The notes under the pieces were generated by a model that ran no database searches, had not been told where the DNA came from, and was given only the letters and a program-made list of their open reading frames with translations. The translations under genes were made by a program, and so were the position numbers. DNA of 43,279 nucleotides. Source: JANXQG01 sp037147235 (GTDB lineage Bacteria > Planctomycetota > Planctomycetia > Pirellulales > Thermoguttaceae). Where the stretch lies: NCBI GenBank assembly GCA_037147235.1, contig JBAWVO010000014.1:1-43279 (forward strand), read 5' to 3'. This document shows, one piece after another, positions 7,277 to 15,426 of the stretch. Position 1 is the stretch's first letter. The number at the start of each line of letters is the position of its first letter.

Positions 7277-10200
7277 ATGGACGACCGAGAACTCATTGAC
7301 ACCTTCGTGGTAGAGGCGCGGGAACACCTCGCCAATATAGAAAGCCAACTGTTGGCAATCGAGGCGGGCGGAGAGAACCTCGATCTCGATTTGGTCAACC
7401 AGGTGTTTCGCGCGATCCATTCCATCAAAGGCACTTCGTCCTTTTTCGGTTTCTCTGCCGTTCAATCGCTTGCCCACGAGCAGGAAAACGTCCTCAACCT
7501 GGTGCGCAATCAGCAGCTTGTGCCCAATTCTTCGATGACGGACGTGCTATTGCGGGCTGCCGACACGCTCTGCGCGATGATTGAGGACATCAACCATTCC
7601 AACGAAGTAGACATTTCACAACACGTGTCCGACTTGCGTGACGTCGCATCGGGCCGGTGCCCCGCGCACGTTGCCCCGGTGGGCGCAACCGGCGCAATGC
7701 CGCCGCATCCGCCCGCCGCCACGATCACCAACGGTGCATGCCGTTCCGATCTCGGCGGCTTATGCGAATTGGGCAGGCAAGTTCTTAGCACCTTGGCAGA
7801 CGGCGAGATAACGGCATCTCCAAGGGTCATTGATGCGCTGCTGGAAATGTGCGACACCGTGGCCGCAATGGCCGACTTGGAGGATGCCGCGATCGAACAA
7901 CGCGGGCCTGAAGTCGCGGCACTTGCCGACAAGTTGCGTACCCTGTTGCCCGAAGCACCGACCGACCAAACGGCCGCGACATCGTGTGCGGCGTCCTCGC
8001 CCAGGGCGTGGCCGGCACCCGGCACCGAGTTGGCCCCCGATGTCGTCGCCGACTTCAAGGTGGAAGGCCTCGAGGGCATCCAGACCTTGGAGGCGGCATT
8101 GCTCGAATTCGAGCGGAGTCCCCACGATAAAGAATCCCTCCGGACCATCTTCCGCGTGATCCACAATATCAAAGGCGCGGCAGACTACGTTGGCTTGGCG
8201 CAAATCAAGACGTTAAGTCATCGACTGGAAGATATTTTGGACTTAGCGCGCTCGGACCGTTGCGAAATGTCCGCCTCGATCAGCGATCTGGTCTTTCGCA
8301 GTGTCGACGAACTGAAGGCCATGATCGCAAACTTGCTTCCTACGGGCGAGCAGGACCGCGATTTGGCCGCGTTGGTCGCGGAATTGGAGGCGACGAAGCA
8401 GACGCCGGCGTCCGCCCCGCCTTTCAAAACCCGTTCCACGCCAGCTTCCGACGATGACCAGAGCGTCTATGTAAACTCGGCCGAACAGCAATTGGAGAGC
8501 ATTGCCACCTGTTGTTCCAAGCTGGTTCAGGGTGACGCATCCGATATAGTTGTATCGATGCTCCATCGCGGGGTCACGACACTTCTTGCGGCGGCAACGT
8601 ACCTGGAGCCGGCACCCTTCACGATACCCGCCCGCGAACTGCTCGGTGCGCTCGAGGAACTCCGCCGGCAACGGAGGCAAACGTGTGAAACGCTTGCGGT
8701 GTTGGACGCACAACGCCTGCCCGACGAGGTCGCCAATCCATCGGGCAGGAGTGTCGTGGCATGTTGCGAAGAAATGGCCCGGGGAAATTCCTCGGATTCA
8801 GTTCTCACCACGTTGGTTCGCGACCTTGCCGGCCTGAACGAGACCGTTCCAGGGTGCCCTGTAGAACTGGTCCATGCCGCGGCGACCTTCGTGCGAAGCG
8901 TCGATGAATTCAGGGGGACCCGCGACCAACATCGGAAATGGCTGCAAACATTTTCTGAAGAGGCCGCTAGCCAGGCCGAACGCGACCCCCAAGCCGGTCG
9001 CATGGAACCCGCGGGGGCTCCCGAGCAACTAGCGATCATGGACAGTACGGATCCAATCGACGCTCCCGCCGCGAAGAAATCGGCCGGGGAAAAAACCGAT
9101 GGCGTCCCATCCGCCTCCGTCGGCGGATCGGCAAGCAAGACGATGCGCGTCGACCAGGGCAAGCTCGACGACTACATCAATCTCGCCGGCGAACTGGTCA
9201 TTGCCAGAAACGCGCTCGTCCACGACTTCGGAAAGCTCCGGATCGATGGAGCCCATCACAACCGCTTGAAGGAATCGGTGGAGCGGATCCAACGAATCAC
9301 CGCCGATATTCAGGCGAATGCCATGACGATGCGGATGGTGCCGGTGATGACCGTGTTTCAGCGGTTTCCGCGCATGATCCGCGATATCGCCAAGGCTCTC
9401 GGCAAGCAGATCGAGATCCAGACGTTCGGCGAGGATACGGAACTCGATAAACAGGTGGCGGAAAAACTCGGCGATCCACTCGTGCATCTGATCCGCAACT
9501 CGGCCGACCATGGCATCGAGTCGCCGGAAGCACGGCTGGCTGCCGGAAAAAACGCATTGGGTCTTATTACTTTGAAGGCCGGCCGCGAGGGCAGCTCGAT
9601 CACCATCGATATCATCGACGACGGCCGGGGAATTGATGTTGCGCATTTGAAAGCCAAGGCGGTGGAGAAGGGCGTCCTCCGGCAAGACCAGGCCGATACC
9701 ATGCCGCGCGAGAAGGCATTGGAGTTGATTTTTGCCGCAGGGCTGAGTACGGCAAAGGTGGTCAGCGACATCTCGGGCAGAGGCGTTGGCATGGATGTCG
9801 TCCGAAGCAACATCATGGAGGTGGGCGGCACCGTTTCCGTGCTCTCCGAAGATGGCAAGGGAAGCAGGATTCGACTTCAGTTGCCGTTAACGCTGGCGGT
9901 CACGACGGCGGTGCTCGTTTCCTCAGGCGACTGCCTCTACGCCCTACCGATGGAATCGGTGCGCGAGACGGTCAAGGTCTTGCCGCACAGTTTGAAAACG
10001 CTCAACGGCCGGCAGGCAATCTCGCTCCGAGGCCAGATCATCCCGCTCGTATCCCTGGCCGAAGTGCTGTCATCAGGTCAGCTCGTTTCCGCCGAGACCG
10101 CGAGCGACTCTCGCCACACAGCCACGGACCGATCAGGGCGAGTGCCGATCATCGTGGTGGAAACGGGAACGACAAGCTACGGTATTCGGGTTGATGAACT

Positions 10201-10372
10201 CAAGGGGCAGCAGGAAATCGTAATCAAGCCGTTGCCCTGCCAGTTCGGCCAGTTGGCGGGACTCGCCGGGGCCACGATCATGGGGGACGGCAGCGTGATG
10301 CTCATCCTCGATCCAGCCTCTTTGTACGATTTTGCAATGAACGTGAGTCAAGTAGGTAACCATGATGCTTGA
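7277..10372 (+). CDS. cheA: chemotaxis histidine kinase CheA with two phosphotransfer domains
   Basis: A 1031-residue CheA, far longer than the usual 650-700. A first HPt domain (residues 1-110) has phospho-His48 in AIHSIKG; a second (about 255-365) has His296 in VIHNIKG. Two linkers, about 160-225 and 395-600, are predicted helical and look like degenerate HPt-type segments without the His. Then come the dimerisation domain (about 620-680, KLDDYINLAGELVIARN), the ATPase (about 700-865; N box with Asn741 in LIRNSADHG, DDGRGID, and the glycine box GRGVGMDVV from 836) and a C-terminal CheW-like domain (about 870-1025) that joins the array. It autophosphorylates on His and passes phosphate to CheB and the two receivers. 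The ATG at 7277 follows GAGG (7262-7265) by 11 bases. Its end overlaps the next gene. Confidence 0.96.
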   Translation: MDDRELIDTFVVEAREHLANIESQLLAIEAGGENLDLDLVNQVFRAIHSIKGTSSFFGFSAVQSLAHEQENVLNLVRNQQLVPNSSMTDVLLRAADTLCAMIEDINHSNEVDISQHVSDLRDVASGRCPAHVAPVGATGAMPPHPPAATITNGACRSDLGGLCELGRQVLSTLADGEITASPRVIDALLEMCDTVAAMADLEDAAIEQRGPEVAALADKLRTLLPEAPTDQTAATSCAASSPRAWPAPGTELAPDVVADFKVEGLEGIQTLEAALLEFERSPHDKESLRTIFRVIHNIKGAADYVGLAQIKTLSHRLEDILDLARSDRCEMSASISDLVFRSVDELKAMIANLLPTGEQDRDLAALVAELEATKQTPASAPPFKTRSTPASDDDQSVYVNSAEQQLESIATCCSKLVQGDASDIVVSMLHRGVTTLLAAATYLEPAPFTIPARELLGALEELRRQRRQTCETLAVLDAQRLPDEVANPSGRSVVACCEEMARGNSSDSVLTTLVRDLAGLNETVPGCPVELVHAAATFVRSVDEFRGTRDQHRKWLQTFSEEAASQAERDPQAGRMEPAGAPEQLAIMDSTDPIDAPAAKKSAGEKTDGVPSASVGGSASKTMRVDQGKLDDYINLAGELVIARNALVHDFGKLRIDGAHHNRLKESVERIQRITADIQANAMTMRMVPVMTVFQRFPRMIRDIAKALGKQIEIQTFGEDTELDKQVAEKLGDPLVHLIRNSADHGIESPEARLAAGKNALGLITLKAGREGSSITIDIIDDGRGIDVAHLKAKAVEKGVLRQDQADTMPREKALELIFAAGLSTAKVVSDISGRGVGMDVVRSNIMEVGGTVSVLSEDGKGSRIRLQLPLTLAVTTAVLVSSGDCLYALPMESVRETVKVLPHSLKTLNGRQAISLRGQIIPLVSLAEVLSSGQLVSAETASDSRHTATDRSGRVPIIVVETGTTSYGIRVDELKGQQEIVIKPLPCQFGQLAGLAGATIMGDGSVMLILDPASLYDFAMNVSQVGNHDA

Positions 10373-10550
10373 AACCGACGTTCATCAATTAGCGGAATCG
10401 CCGCGAGTTACCTTGCATGTGCCGCTGGCGAAGGCCGCCGACCTGATCCATCTGGCCACGGATCTGGTGTACGCGCAGGCGAGTCTCATTCAAACCGCCG
10501 GCGACTGTGCCGTCGGTCTACACACCAAACAAGAGGGGTTACTGCCATGA
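10362..10550 (+). CDS. 62-residue protein bridging cheA and a receiver gene, unknown function
   Basis: This small frame overlaps the end of cheA by 11 bases and the next receiver gene by 4 (ATGA), the pattern of a coupled operon member and the main reason to accept it. The protein is mostly helical, with LHVPLAKAADLIHLATDLVYAQ in the middle resembling one helix of a dimerising or HPt-like bundle; it has no catalytic motif, Cys cluster or membrane segment. I do not recognise a family. It could be a partner of CheA, or it may be a translational bridge only. Confidence 0.5.
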   Translation: MMLETDVHQLAESPRVTLHVPLAKAADLIHLATDLVYAQASLIQTAGDCAVGLHTKQEGLLP

Positions 10551-11017
10551 CCACCATGACCGCGTTCCACAAAGATTACAAGACCAATCTCTTGCTCGTG
10601 GATGACGATCCCAGCATGGTCCGTTTGTTGGCCAAGATCATCGACCGTTCCTTCGGCGACGAGATCGAAATACAATCCTTGACCGACCCGACCAAGGCCC
10701 TGGCTATCCTCCAAAAGGACCTCATCGACATCCTCATAACGGACGTGGAAATGCCGGGCGCCGACGGACTTGAACTGCTCCGCTGTGCCAAGCGCAGGAA
10801 TAGCCTCACCCAAATCCTTTTTATAACGGGCCACTCATCGCTCGACACCTTGAGCGATGCCCTGGAGTTGGGAGCGACGGACTATCTCCTCAAGCCCTTG
10901 GACCCTGCCGAACTCATCGAGCTTCTCGGACAGGCAAAAAAGCGAGTCCAACATTGGCGGCAGGTATTGGCAGGCACGTACAGTGCCCGCAGAAATCAAG
11001 TCCCGGCTGTCTGCTGA
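10547..11017 (+). CDS. receiver-domain response regulator downstream of cheA
   Basis: A 156-residue protein with one receiver domain (about residues 13-135) and a short basic tail. The acidic triplet is Asp19-21 in LLLVDDDPSM, the phospho-acceptor is Asp66 in ILITDVEMPGADG, the switch Thr lies in LFITGHSS and the Lys in DYLLKPLDP. No output domain is attached. It differs clearly from the CheY-like protein at 6858 and looks closer to receivers of NtrC- or RpfG-type regulators, so it may be a diffusible output or a phosphate sink for CheA. Its start overlaps the 62-residue gene. Confidence 0.9.
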   Translation: MTTMTAFHKDYKTNLLLVDDDPSMVRLLAKIIDRSFGDEIEIQSLTDPTKALAILQKDLIDILITDVEMPGADGLELLRCAKRRNSLTQILFITGHSSLDTLSDALELGATDYLLKPLDPAELIELLGQAKKRVQHWRQVLAGTYSARRNQVPAVC

Positions 11018-11035
11018 AAAAGGTGTCTTACTGCC

Positions 11036-11329
11036 ATGGATGGGCAAAGCGAGCGGGACAGGTCCGGTATGGACGGAGTCGTAGTTCCCCAAAGTAATGC
11101 AGCCCTGCGCGAGGGAACACACGTTGAAATTGTTATCGAATCATCCGGTGTACCGCCCGAGTTGCTTTCGGAGATTGCCATGTGGGACAAAGCCAGCGAT
11201 GAGTCCTGGGCAATGATCGACCAATGGGAAGATCGACATCGTGTCTCTAGTCGGGTTGGCGAAGTGTCCGAGAACGAGAAACAAGCGATCTTCAATGAAG
11301 TGGATAAGCTCATGGGCCGTATCATTTAG
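11036..11329 (+). CDS. small acidic protein, weakly antitoxin-like, last gene of the operon
   Basis: A 97-residue protein starting 18 bases after the receiver gene. Residues 14-35 (GVVVPQSNAALREGTHVEI) have the shape of the small beta-domain seen in DUF104/AbrB-like antitoxins, where a line such as VVL...LPEGTEVEV is typical. The rest is helical and acidic with several Trp (MWDKASDESWAMIDQWED). No toxin gene follows on this strand. It may be the end of the che transcript or an independent orphan antitoxin; the family call is tentative. Confidence 0.6.
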   Translation: MDGQSERDRSGMDGVVVPQSNAALREGTHVEIVIESSGVPPELLSEIAMWDKASDESWAMIDQWEDRHRVSSRVGEVSENEKQAIFNEVDKLMGRII

Positions 11330-11405
11330 AATCTATCTCAGAACCCACCGCGGAGGACGCGGAGGATGAATCCTAATTGAGGGCCTCTGCGATTCTCGCT
11401 AAATT

Positions 11406-12062
11406 CTATCGCGCTAACGGATACTCCAGAATTTCTCGATCCGCACCTTCCATGTGGAGGCTAAACGCTTCGTCCTTCCGCCTTCTCAGCGTTCGTTTGA
11501 TTCGAGTCAACAAAGCCGCATGATCTCGAAGGATCTGAAACTGGCCGGTTGCAAACGCCTCAACAATTGTTGAAAAATGGTTGACATCGTCGGCCCGGGC
11601 TGTTGCGGCGAACTCACGTCCCCACTCGCGCTCCGCCCATTTTATCCACTTTCCAGGGACGAAGTTACGATAGAGGAATTCAAAGTAGTCCACAAGAATA
11701 TTGCCTGCGATCCCGCCTTCCAGGGCAAAGCGAGGCACCAATTCGCCCTCGACGTGGACATGGGCCAACGGATGCGAAAAGGGATCGCCCAAAGTCTCGT
11801 AGTTGAAGTCGAGCCGAAGATACTGAGCGTCCCCATTCAACCCAAGGTAGTAGTCGTCAAGGTCACAAGCGGCGACCACCGTCTGTACGTTGGCATAAAT
11901 CAGCCGCGTCCGGTCTCTCCAAGACAGCTCCACAAATACAGCGATGTTGTCTTCAATAGCCGTCCTCTTGGGATCGCCGCCACAGAACTGATCGACCATC
12001 CGCACGAACCACGGTTGCAGATTTTCGCCCGGGTTCCTCCGCGCGCCCGTTCCATCCAACAC
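11406..12062 (-). CDS. hypothetical protein, second gene of an unrecognised pair
   Basis: A 218-residue protein I do not recognise. It is soluble, without signal peptide or membrane helices, rich in aromatic residues (YFEFLYRNFVPGKWIKWAER) and with a His-rich stretch SHPLAHVHVEGELVPRF near the middle. The C-terminal third is helical and basic (LLTRIKRTLRRRKDEA). It follows the gene at 12145-12882 by 82 bases on the same strand and converges with the chemosensory operon. No motif of a nuclease, protease or NTPase can be defended. Base composition appears a little lower in GC than the neighbouring operon, as is common for accessory genes. Confidence 0.7.
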   Translation of the reverse strand: MLDGTGARRNPGENLQPWFVRMVDQFCGGDPKRTAIEDNIAVFVELSWRDRTRLIYANVQTVVAACDLDDYYLGLNGDAQYLRLDFNYETLGDPFSHPLAHVHVEGELVPRFALEGGIAGNILVDYFEFLYRNFVPGKWIKWAEREWGREFAATARADDVNHFSTIVEAFATGQFQILRDHAALLTRIKRTLRRRKDEAFSLHMEGADREILEYPLAR

Positions 12063-12144
12063 TGGCGGAAACGCCGACGTATCCCGACCGTAAGGCCGGA
12101 CCGCTTACAAGAGGGTGTCTACGCCGATCGAAAACAAACTGCCG

Positions 12145-12882
12145 TCAGGCATTCTGGTACCCCGCCAAGAACCGGAGGTATCCTTCCAAATCGTCGGGTT
12201 CCCGCGTCCCGGCGCAGTAGGACCGCAGAGCATCACGGTTCTCAACGTAGAACAGCTTGGAGCAGCGATCTGGGCCGAGGTTGAGTGGCTTTCGGAAATC
12301 CAGCCACATCTGATGCTTTCCGCTTACGGGAGCAAGCGTGATGCAGTCGAAGTTGTTCGCGAACTGCCGTGGATATTCCTGTATGCCATCGGATGTTGCG
12401 CAGAATAACTGCTGTACCTTGATCCCCAGCACCTTGTCGAGATCCGCGTGGAGCCATTGGCAGAAGGAATTGTGGTCGGGGAACGTGCGAAATCTCAACC
12501 CGGGGAGCTTCGGCACCAAGTCCTCGGTCAGCGACTCCGCGATGAGATCGGCATAAACGACATACCGCTGCGGGCGCATCTCGATGTCCTGGAGCCGCGA
12601 CAACAACTCATCGAGCGAGGCTACCTTCATGCCCAGACGAGCGCCGATCCACTTCTTCGGGAGGGCATTCTTTTGCTGCATGAACATTTCCACATCATAG
12701 CGAGAAACACTCCCTTCGCCGCAGTTGACCGGCCTCCGAAGCCTCCTCTGCCACGCGTCAAAATCGGGGCGAAGATCACCCGGTAGTGGCCAGGGCAGTC
12801 CGTAGTAATCCCTCACATACTGGACGGGCACACATGGGCCTTGCCGCAGGAAATCGAATCGTTGTTCTTGCTGTTCGTCCAC
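12145..12882 (-). CDS. hypothetical protein, first gene of an unrecognised pair
   Basis: A 245-residue soluble protein of unknown function with a GTG start, preceded by AAGGGATGAGAG. The N-terminal 75 residues contain PVQYVRDYYGLPWPLPGDLRPD and could form a small DNA-binding or winged domain; a middle helical segment (MQQKNALPKKWIGARLG) leads to a mixed alpha/beta C-terminal part with five Cys that are not arranged as a zinc site. I find no catalytic signature. It lies directly upstream of the 218-residue gene and the two probably share a transcript. Confidence 0.68.
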   Translation of the reverse strand: MDEQQEQRFDFLRQGPCVPVQYVRDYYGLPWPLPGDLRPDFDAWQRRLRRPVNCGEGSVSRYDVEMFMQQKNALPKKWIGARLGMKVASLDELLSRLQDIEMRPQRYVVYADLIAESLTEDLVPKLPGLRFRTFPDHNSFCQWLHADLDKVLGIKVQQLFCATSDGIQEYPRQFANNFDCITLAPVSGKHQMWLDFRKPLNLGPDRCSKLFYVENRDALRSYCAGTREPDDLEGYLRFLAGYQNA

Positions 12883-13000
12883 GGACTCTCATCCCTTCAT
12901 CCGACGGTTACCATTTAGACTCCGCACAGATACGCTCCGTGCGACAGTAGCGCAACCATTTCGACCATTTTAACAAGGTTCCGCGGTGCGAGCAACACAG

Positions 13001-13042
13001 TGCTAGATTTTGTTGTGCTAGATTTTGTTGCTAGATTTTGTC
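13001..13042. repeat. short tandem repeat of CTAGATTTTGTTG type
   Basis: Three adjacent copies of a TGCTAGATTTTGT unit (spacing 15 then 13 bases) lie in the 246-base gap between the minus-strand pair and the 3' end of rarA. The rest of that gap (12883-13128) shows no gene. Confidence 0.75.
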
Positions 13043-13128
13043 GAGGATATGCAAAGTTGAAGGGGGCCGATGAACATGCTCCGTCCCGAAGTATTGAGGT
13101 CTGTGCAAACATTGCGGATCTCCGCCTG

Positions 13129-14448
13129 TTACTCCCTGCCTTCCCGCAGTCTTGCCCTAATTACTTTCAACCGCTCGATCAATTCGCGTTCAAACCCGCG
13201 ATCGACCGGGCGATAGTATTCTCTTTCAACGCCGAGATAATCTTGCGCGGCGATGCCGCCTTCGGCGTCGTGGGCATACTGGTAGTCTTGCCCTTGACCC
13301 AAACGCTTCGCGCCGGCGTAGTGCGAGTCGCGCAAGTGAATTGGCACGGGCAGCAGGCGACCCTCGCTCACATCTTTGCGGGCCTCGCCGATGCCGACCG
13401 TTGCGGCGTTCGACTTCGGCGCACAGGCCAGATAGGTCACGGTCTGGGCTAGCGTCAACTGACATTCTGGCAGCCCGACCAGTTCGCAGCCATGTGCGGC
13501 GGCCACGGCCAACGTCAGCGCGGCGGGATCGGCATTGCCGACATCTTCGCTGGCGAGGATCACGAGTCGCCGGGCGAGAAAGCGGATATCTTCTCCCCCT
13601 TCAAGCATCCGCGCGAGCCAATAGAGGGCTGCATCGGGATCGCTTCCGCGAATACTCTTGATCAGCGCACTGATGGAATTGTAGTGCGAATCGCCATCCC
13701 GATCGTACTGTACCGCCTTTCGCTGCACCGATTCCGCGGCAAGCTCGCGAGTAAACTCCACGGGCCGGTCGGGGCTGGAGAGTACGCCGACCTCTAGGGC
13801 TGAGAGTGCCCGGCGGGCGTCGCCGTCGCTACTTTCCGCGAGAAATTCCAGGGCGTCCTCGTGCAATCGCACTTGGTATTGCCCCAGGCCACAGCGGGTG
13901 TCGGCCGCGGCGCGACGCAGCAGCGACTTGATGTCGTCGTTGGAAAGCGGTTGGAACTGAAATATCCGGCTGCGGCTAACCAAGGCACTATTGACCGTGA
14001 AGAAAGGGTTCTCGGTCGTCGCCCCCACGAGGATCACTTCGCCCTCCTCCACCCCCGGCAGAAGCACGTCCTGCTGGGCCTTGTTGAATCGGTGGATCTC
14101 ATCAACGAACAGCAGCGTCCGTTGGCCGGTGGCTGACAAGCGATCGTGGCCTTCCGTGAGGAACTCGCGAAGCTCCTTCACCCCGCTGACTACGGCACTG
14201 ATCTGCTGGAAGTGGCTGCGGCTCTCCCTCGCCAGCAGTCGGGCGAGCGTCGTCTTGCCGCTGCCCGGCGGACCGTAAAAGATCACCGAGCCAAGTCGAT
14301 CGGCCGCCAACAGCCGCCGCAACAGTTTGCCTTCGCCAAGAAAGTGCTGCTGACCGACAATCTCATCAAGCTTCGTCGGCCGCATTCGCGCAGCCAAAGG
14401 CTGGGCCGCACGGCGGTTTTCGTCTTCAGAAACAGCAAATAACGACAT
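13129..14448 (-). CDS. rarA: replication-associated recombination protein A (RarA/MgsA AAA+ ATPase)
   Basis: A 439-residue AAA+ ATPase of the clamp-loader branch that acts at stalled replication forks, related to eukaryotic WRNIP1. The Walker A is FYGPPGSGKTTLAR, Walker B LLFVDEIHRFNKAQQD, sensor 1 LVGATTENPFF; the N-terminal signature MRPTKLDEIVGQQHFLG and the C-terminal tetramerisation segment (IRGSDPDAALYWLARMLEGG, LASEDVGNADP) are all present. The ATG at 14448 is chosen over an in-frame one 17 codons upstream because the extra residues come from the inverted repeat at 14471 and family members begin near this point. No strong ribosome site is visible. It lies on the same strand as, and downstream of, the DNA glycosylase gene but a repeat-rich gap of about 260 bases separates them. 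Confidence 0.95.
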   Translation of the reverse strand: MSLFAVSEDENRRAAQPLAARMRPTKLDEIVGQQHFLGEGKLLRRLLAADRLGSVIFYGPPGSGKTTLARLLARESRSHFQQISAVVSGVKELREFLTEGHDRLSATGQRTLLFVDEIHRFNKAQQDVLLPGVEEGEVILVGATTENPFFTVNSALVSRSRIFQFQPLSNDDIKSLLRRAAADTRCGLGQYQVRLHEDALEFLAESSDGDARRALSALEVGVLSSPDRPVEFTRELAAESVQRKAVQYDRDGDSHYNSISALIKSIRGSDPDAALYWLARMLEGGEDIRFLARRLVILASEDVGNADPAALTLAVAAAHGCELVGLPECQLTLAQTVTYLACAPKSNAATVGIGEARKDVSEGRLLPVPIHLRDSHYAGAKRLGQGQDYQYAHDAEGGIAAQDYLGVEREYYRPVDRGFERELIERLKVIRARLREGRE

Positions 14449-14470
14449 GATGATGTACAGGAAACGTAAG

Positions 14471-14625
14471 AGATGAACCACGAAATACACGAAATACACG
14501 AAAGAAGGCCAGTCAATCCGACAGAAAAATGGGTGACAGAAAAATGAAATTCACTTTTTCCCCCATTTTCCTGTCGTCATTTTTTTCTAATCTCCTTTTC
14601 GTGTGTTTTGTGTATTTCGTGGTTA
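14471..14625. repeat. large imperfect inverted repeat upstream of rarA
   Basis: AACCACGAAATACACGAAAT near 14475 is mirrored by the reverse complement in TGTATTTCGTGGTT ending at 14624. Inside, GACAGAAAAATGGG and its near reverse complement CCCATTTTCCTGTC form a second pair of arms. The CACGAAA-type arms are a common intergenic sequence in planctomycete genomes (general knowledge). It separates rarA from the glycosylase gene and may fold as a long hairpin in either transcript. Confidence 0.6.
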
Positions 14626-14680
14626 ATCTTGCAGCTTTTCCACTGCTTTGAAATTCACCTGGGCAAACGGATTGGAATCG

Positions 14681-14715
14681 TCATTCGTCATTCGTCATTC
14701 GTCATTCGTCATTCG
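14681..14715. repeat. five tandem copies of a 7-base unit (TCATTCG)
   Basis: Five exact TCATTCG units in a row. The last unit supplies the stop codon and last residues of the DNA glycosylase gene on the minus strand, so unit number changes would shift the gene's 3' end. Confidence 0.9.
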
Positions 14716-15380
14716 TCCTTTCCAATCGGTCCACCCTGCGGCAAAAGTTCCCTCAGCGGACACGTCTTGCATAGCGGTTTGCTTTTCTTGCAATGGTGTT
14801 TTCCCAGGTTGACCAACAGGGCATGGAACTCGTTGAACATGGGGGCGTCGGCCGGCAGGTGGTCGTGAACATATTCCTGGATCTGGTAATAATCCGACTC
14901 CAGATCGATCCATCCGTGGCGGCTGAAAATGCGGTATGTGTAGGCATCGACCACGAAGGTGGGCAGCGAGCCGGCGTAGAGAAGGATCGAATCGGCCGTT
15001 TCCGGGCCTACGCCGTGGATGCTCAGCAACTCTTGGCGAAGTGTACTCAGCGGCGTACGAAACATGGCCTCGATCGAGCCGTCATATCGCTCAACTAGGA
15101 ATTCCAGCAGGCTCCGCAACCGCTTGGCCTTGATGCGATAGTAGCCGGCCGGCCGAATCAGTTCCTCCAACTCCTCTGGGTGTACGTCGTACAAGGCATG
15201 GAGATCCAATAAGTCGGCCTCGCGAAGGTTGGAAATCGCCCGTTGGACGTTCTGCCAGTTCGTGTTTTGCACCAAGATGGCACCGACCATCACTTCAAAA
15301 GGGGTATCGCCGGGCCACCATTTCTGTGGACCTAAGGCGTCGAGCAACCGCTGGTAGACTTCTTTCAGAACGACACGCAT
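14709..15380 (-). CDS. HhH-GPD family DNA glycosylase (endonuclease III-like) with altered active and iron-sulfur sites
   Basis: A 223-residue base-excision repair protein. The helix-hairpin-helix is LLSIHGVGPETADSILLY and the catalytic Asp follows in FVVDAYTYRIF. Endonuclease III has Lys in the hairpin (GVGRKTA); here it is Glu, so a simple glycosylase without beta-lyase action is likely, as in MagIII-type 3-methyladenine glycosylases. At the C terminus the iron-sulfur ligands read C-x6-C-x2-C (HHCKKSKPLCKTCPLRELL), but the fourth position, normally Cys, is Leu, so the cluster may be missing or ligated differently. The ATG at 15380 is preferred to in-frame starts up to 15443 because residues from here match the family and the divergent protease gene starts at 15427. 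Confidence 0.88.
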   Translation of the reverse strand: MRVVLKEVYQRLLDALGPQKWWPGDTPFEVMVGAILVQNTNWQNVQRAISNLREADLLDLHALYDVHPEELEELIRPAGYYRIKAKRLRSLLEFLVERYDGSIEAMFRTPLSTLRQELLSIHGVGPETADSILLYAGSLPTFVVDAYTYRIFSRHGWIDLESDYYQIQEYVHDHLPADAPMFNEFHALLVNLGKHHCKKSKPLCKTCPLRELLPQGGPIGKDE

Positions 15381-15426
15381 GGTAGACTCTCGGGGAAGTG
15401 CAACATTGATTATACGGGAAATGAGC

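Noticed and set aside
13000..13452. 150-codon plus-strand frame over the 3' part of rarA
   Set aside because: It is a shadow of rarA on the other strand.
14681..14715. Possible CRISPR array because of regular short repeats
   Set aside because: The units are 7 bases, contiguous and without spacers, and no cas genes are present in the window.
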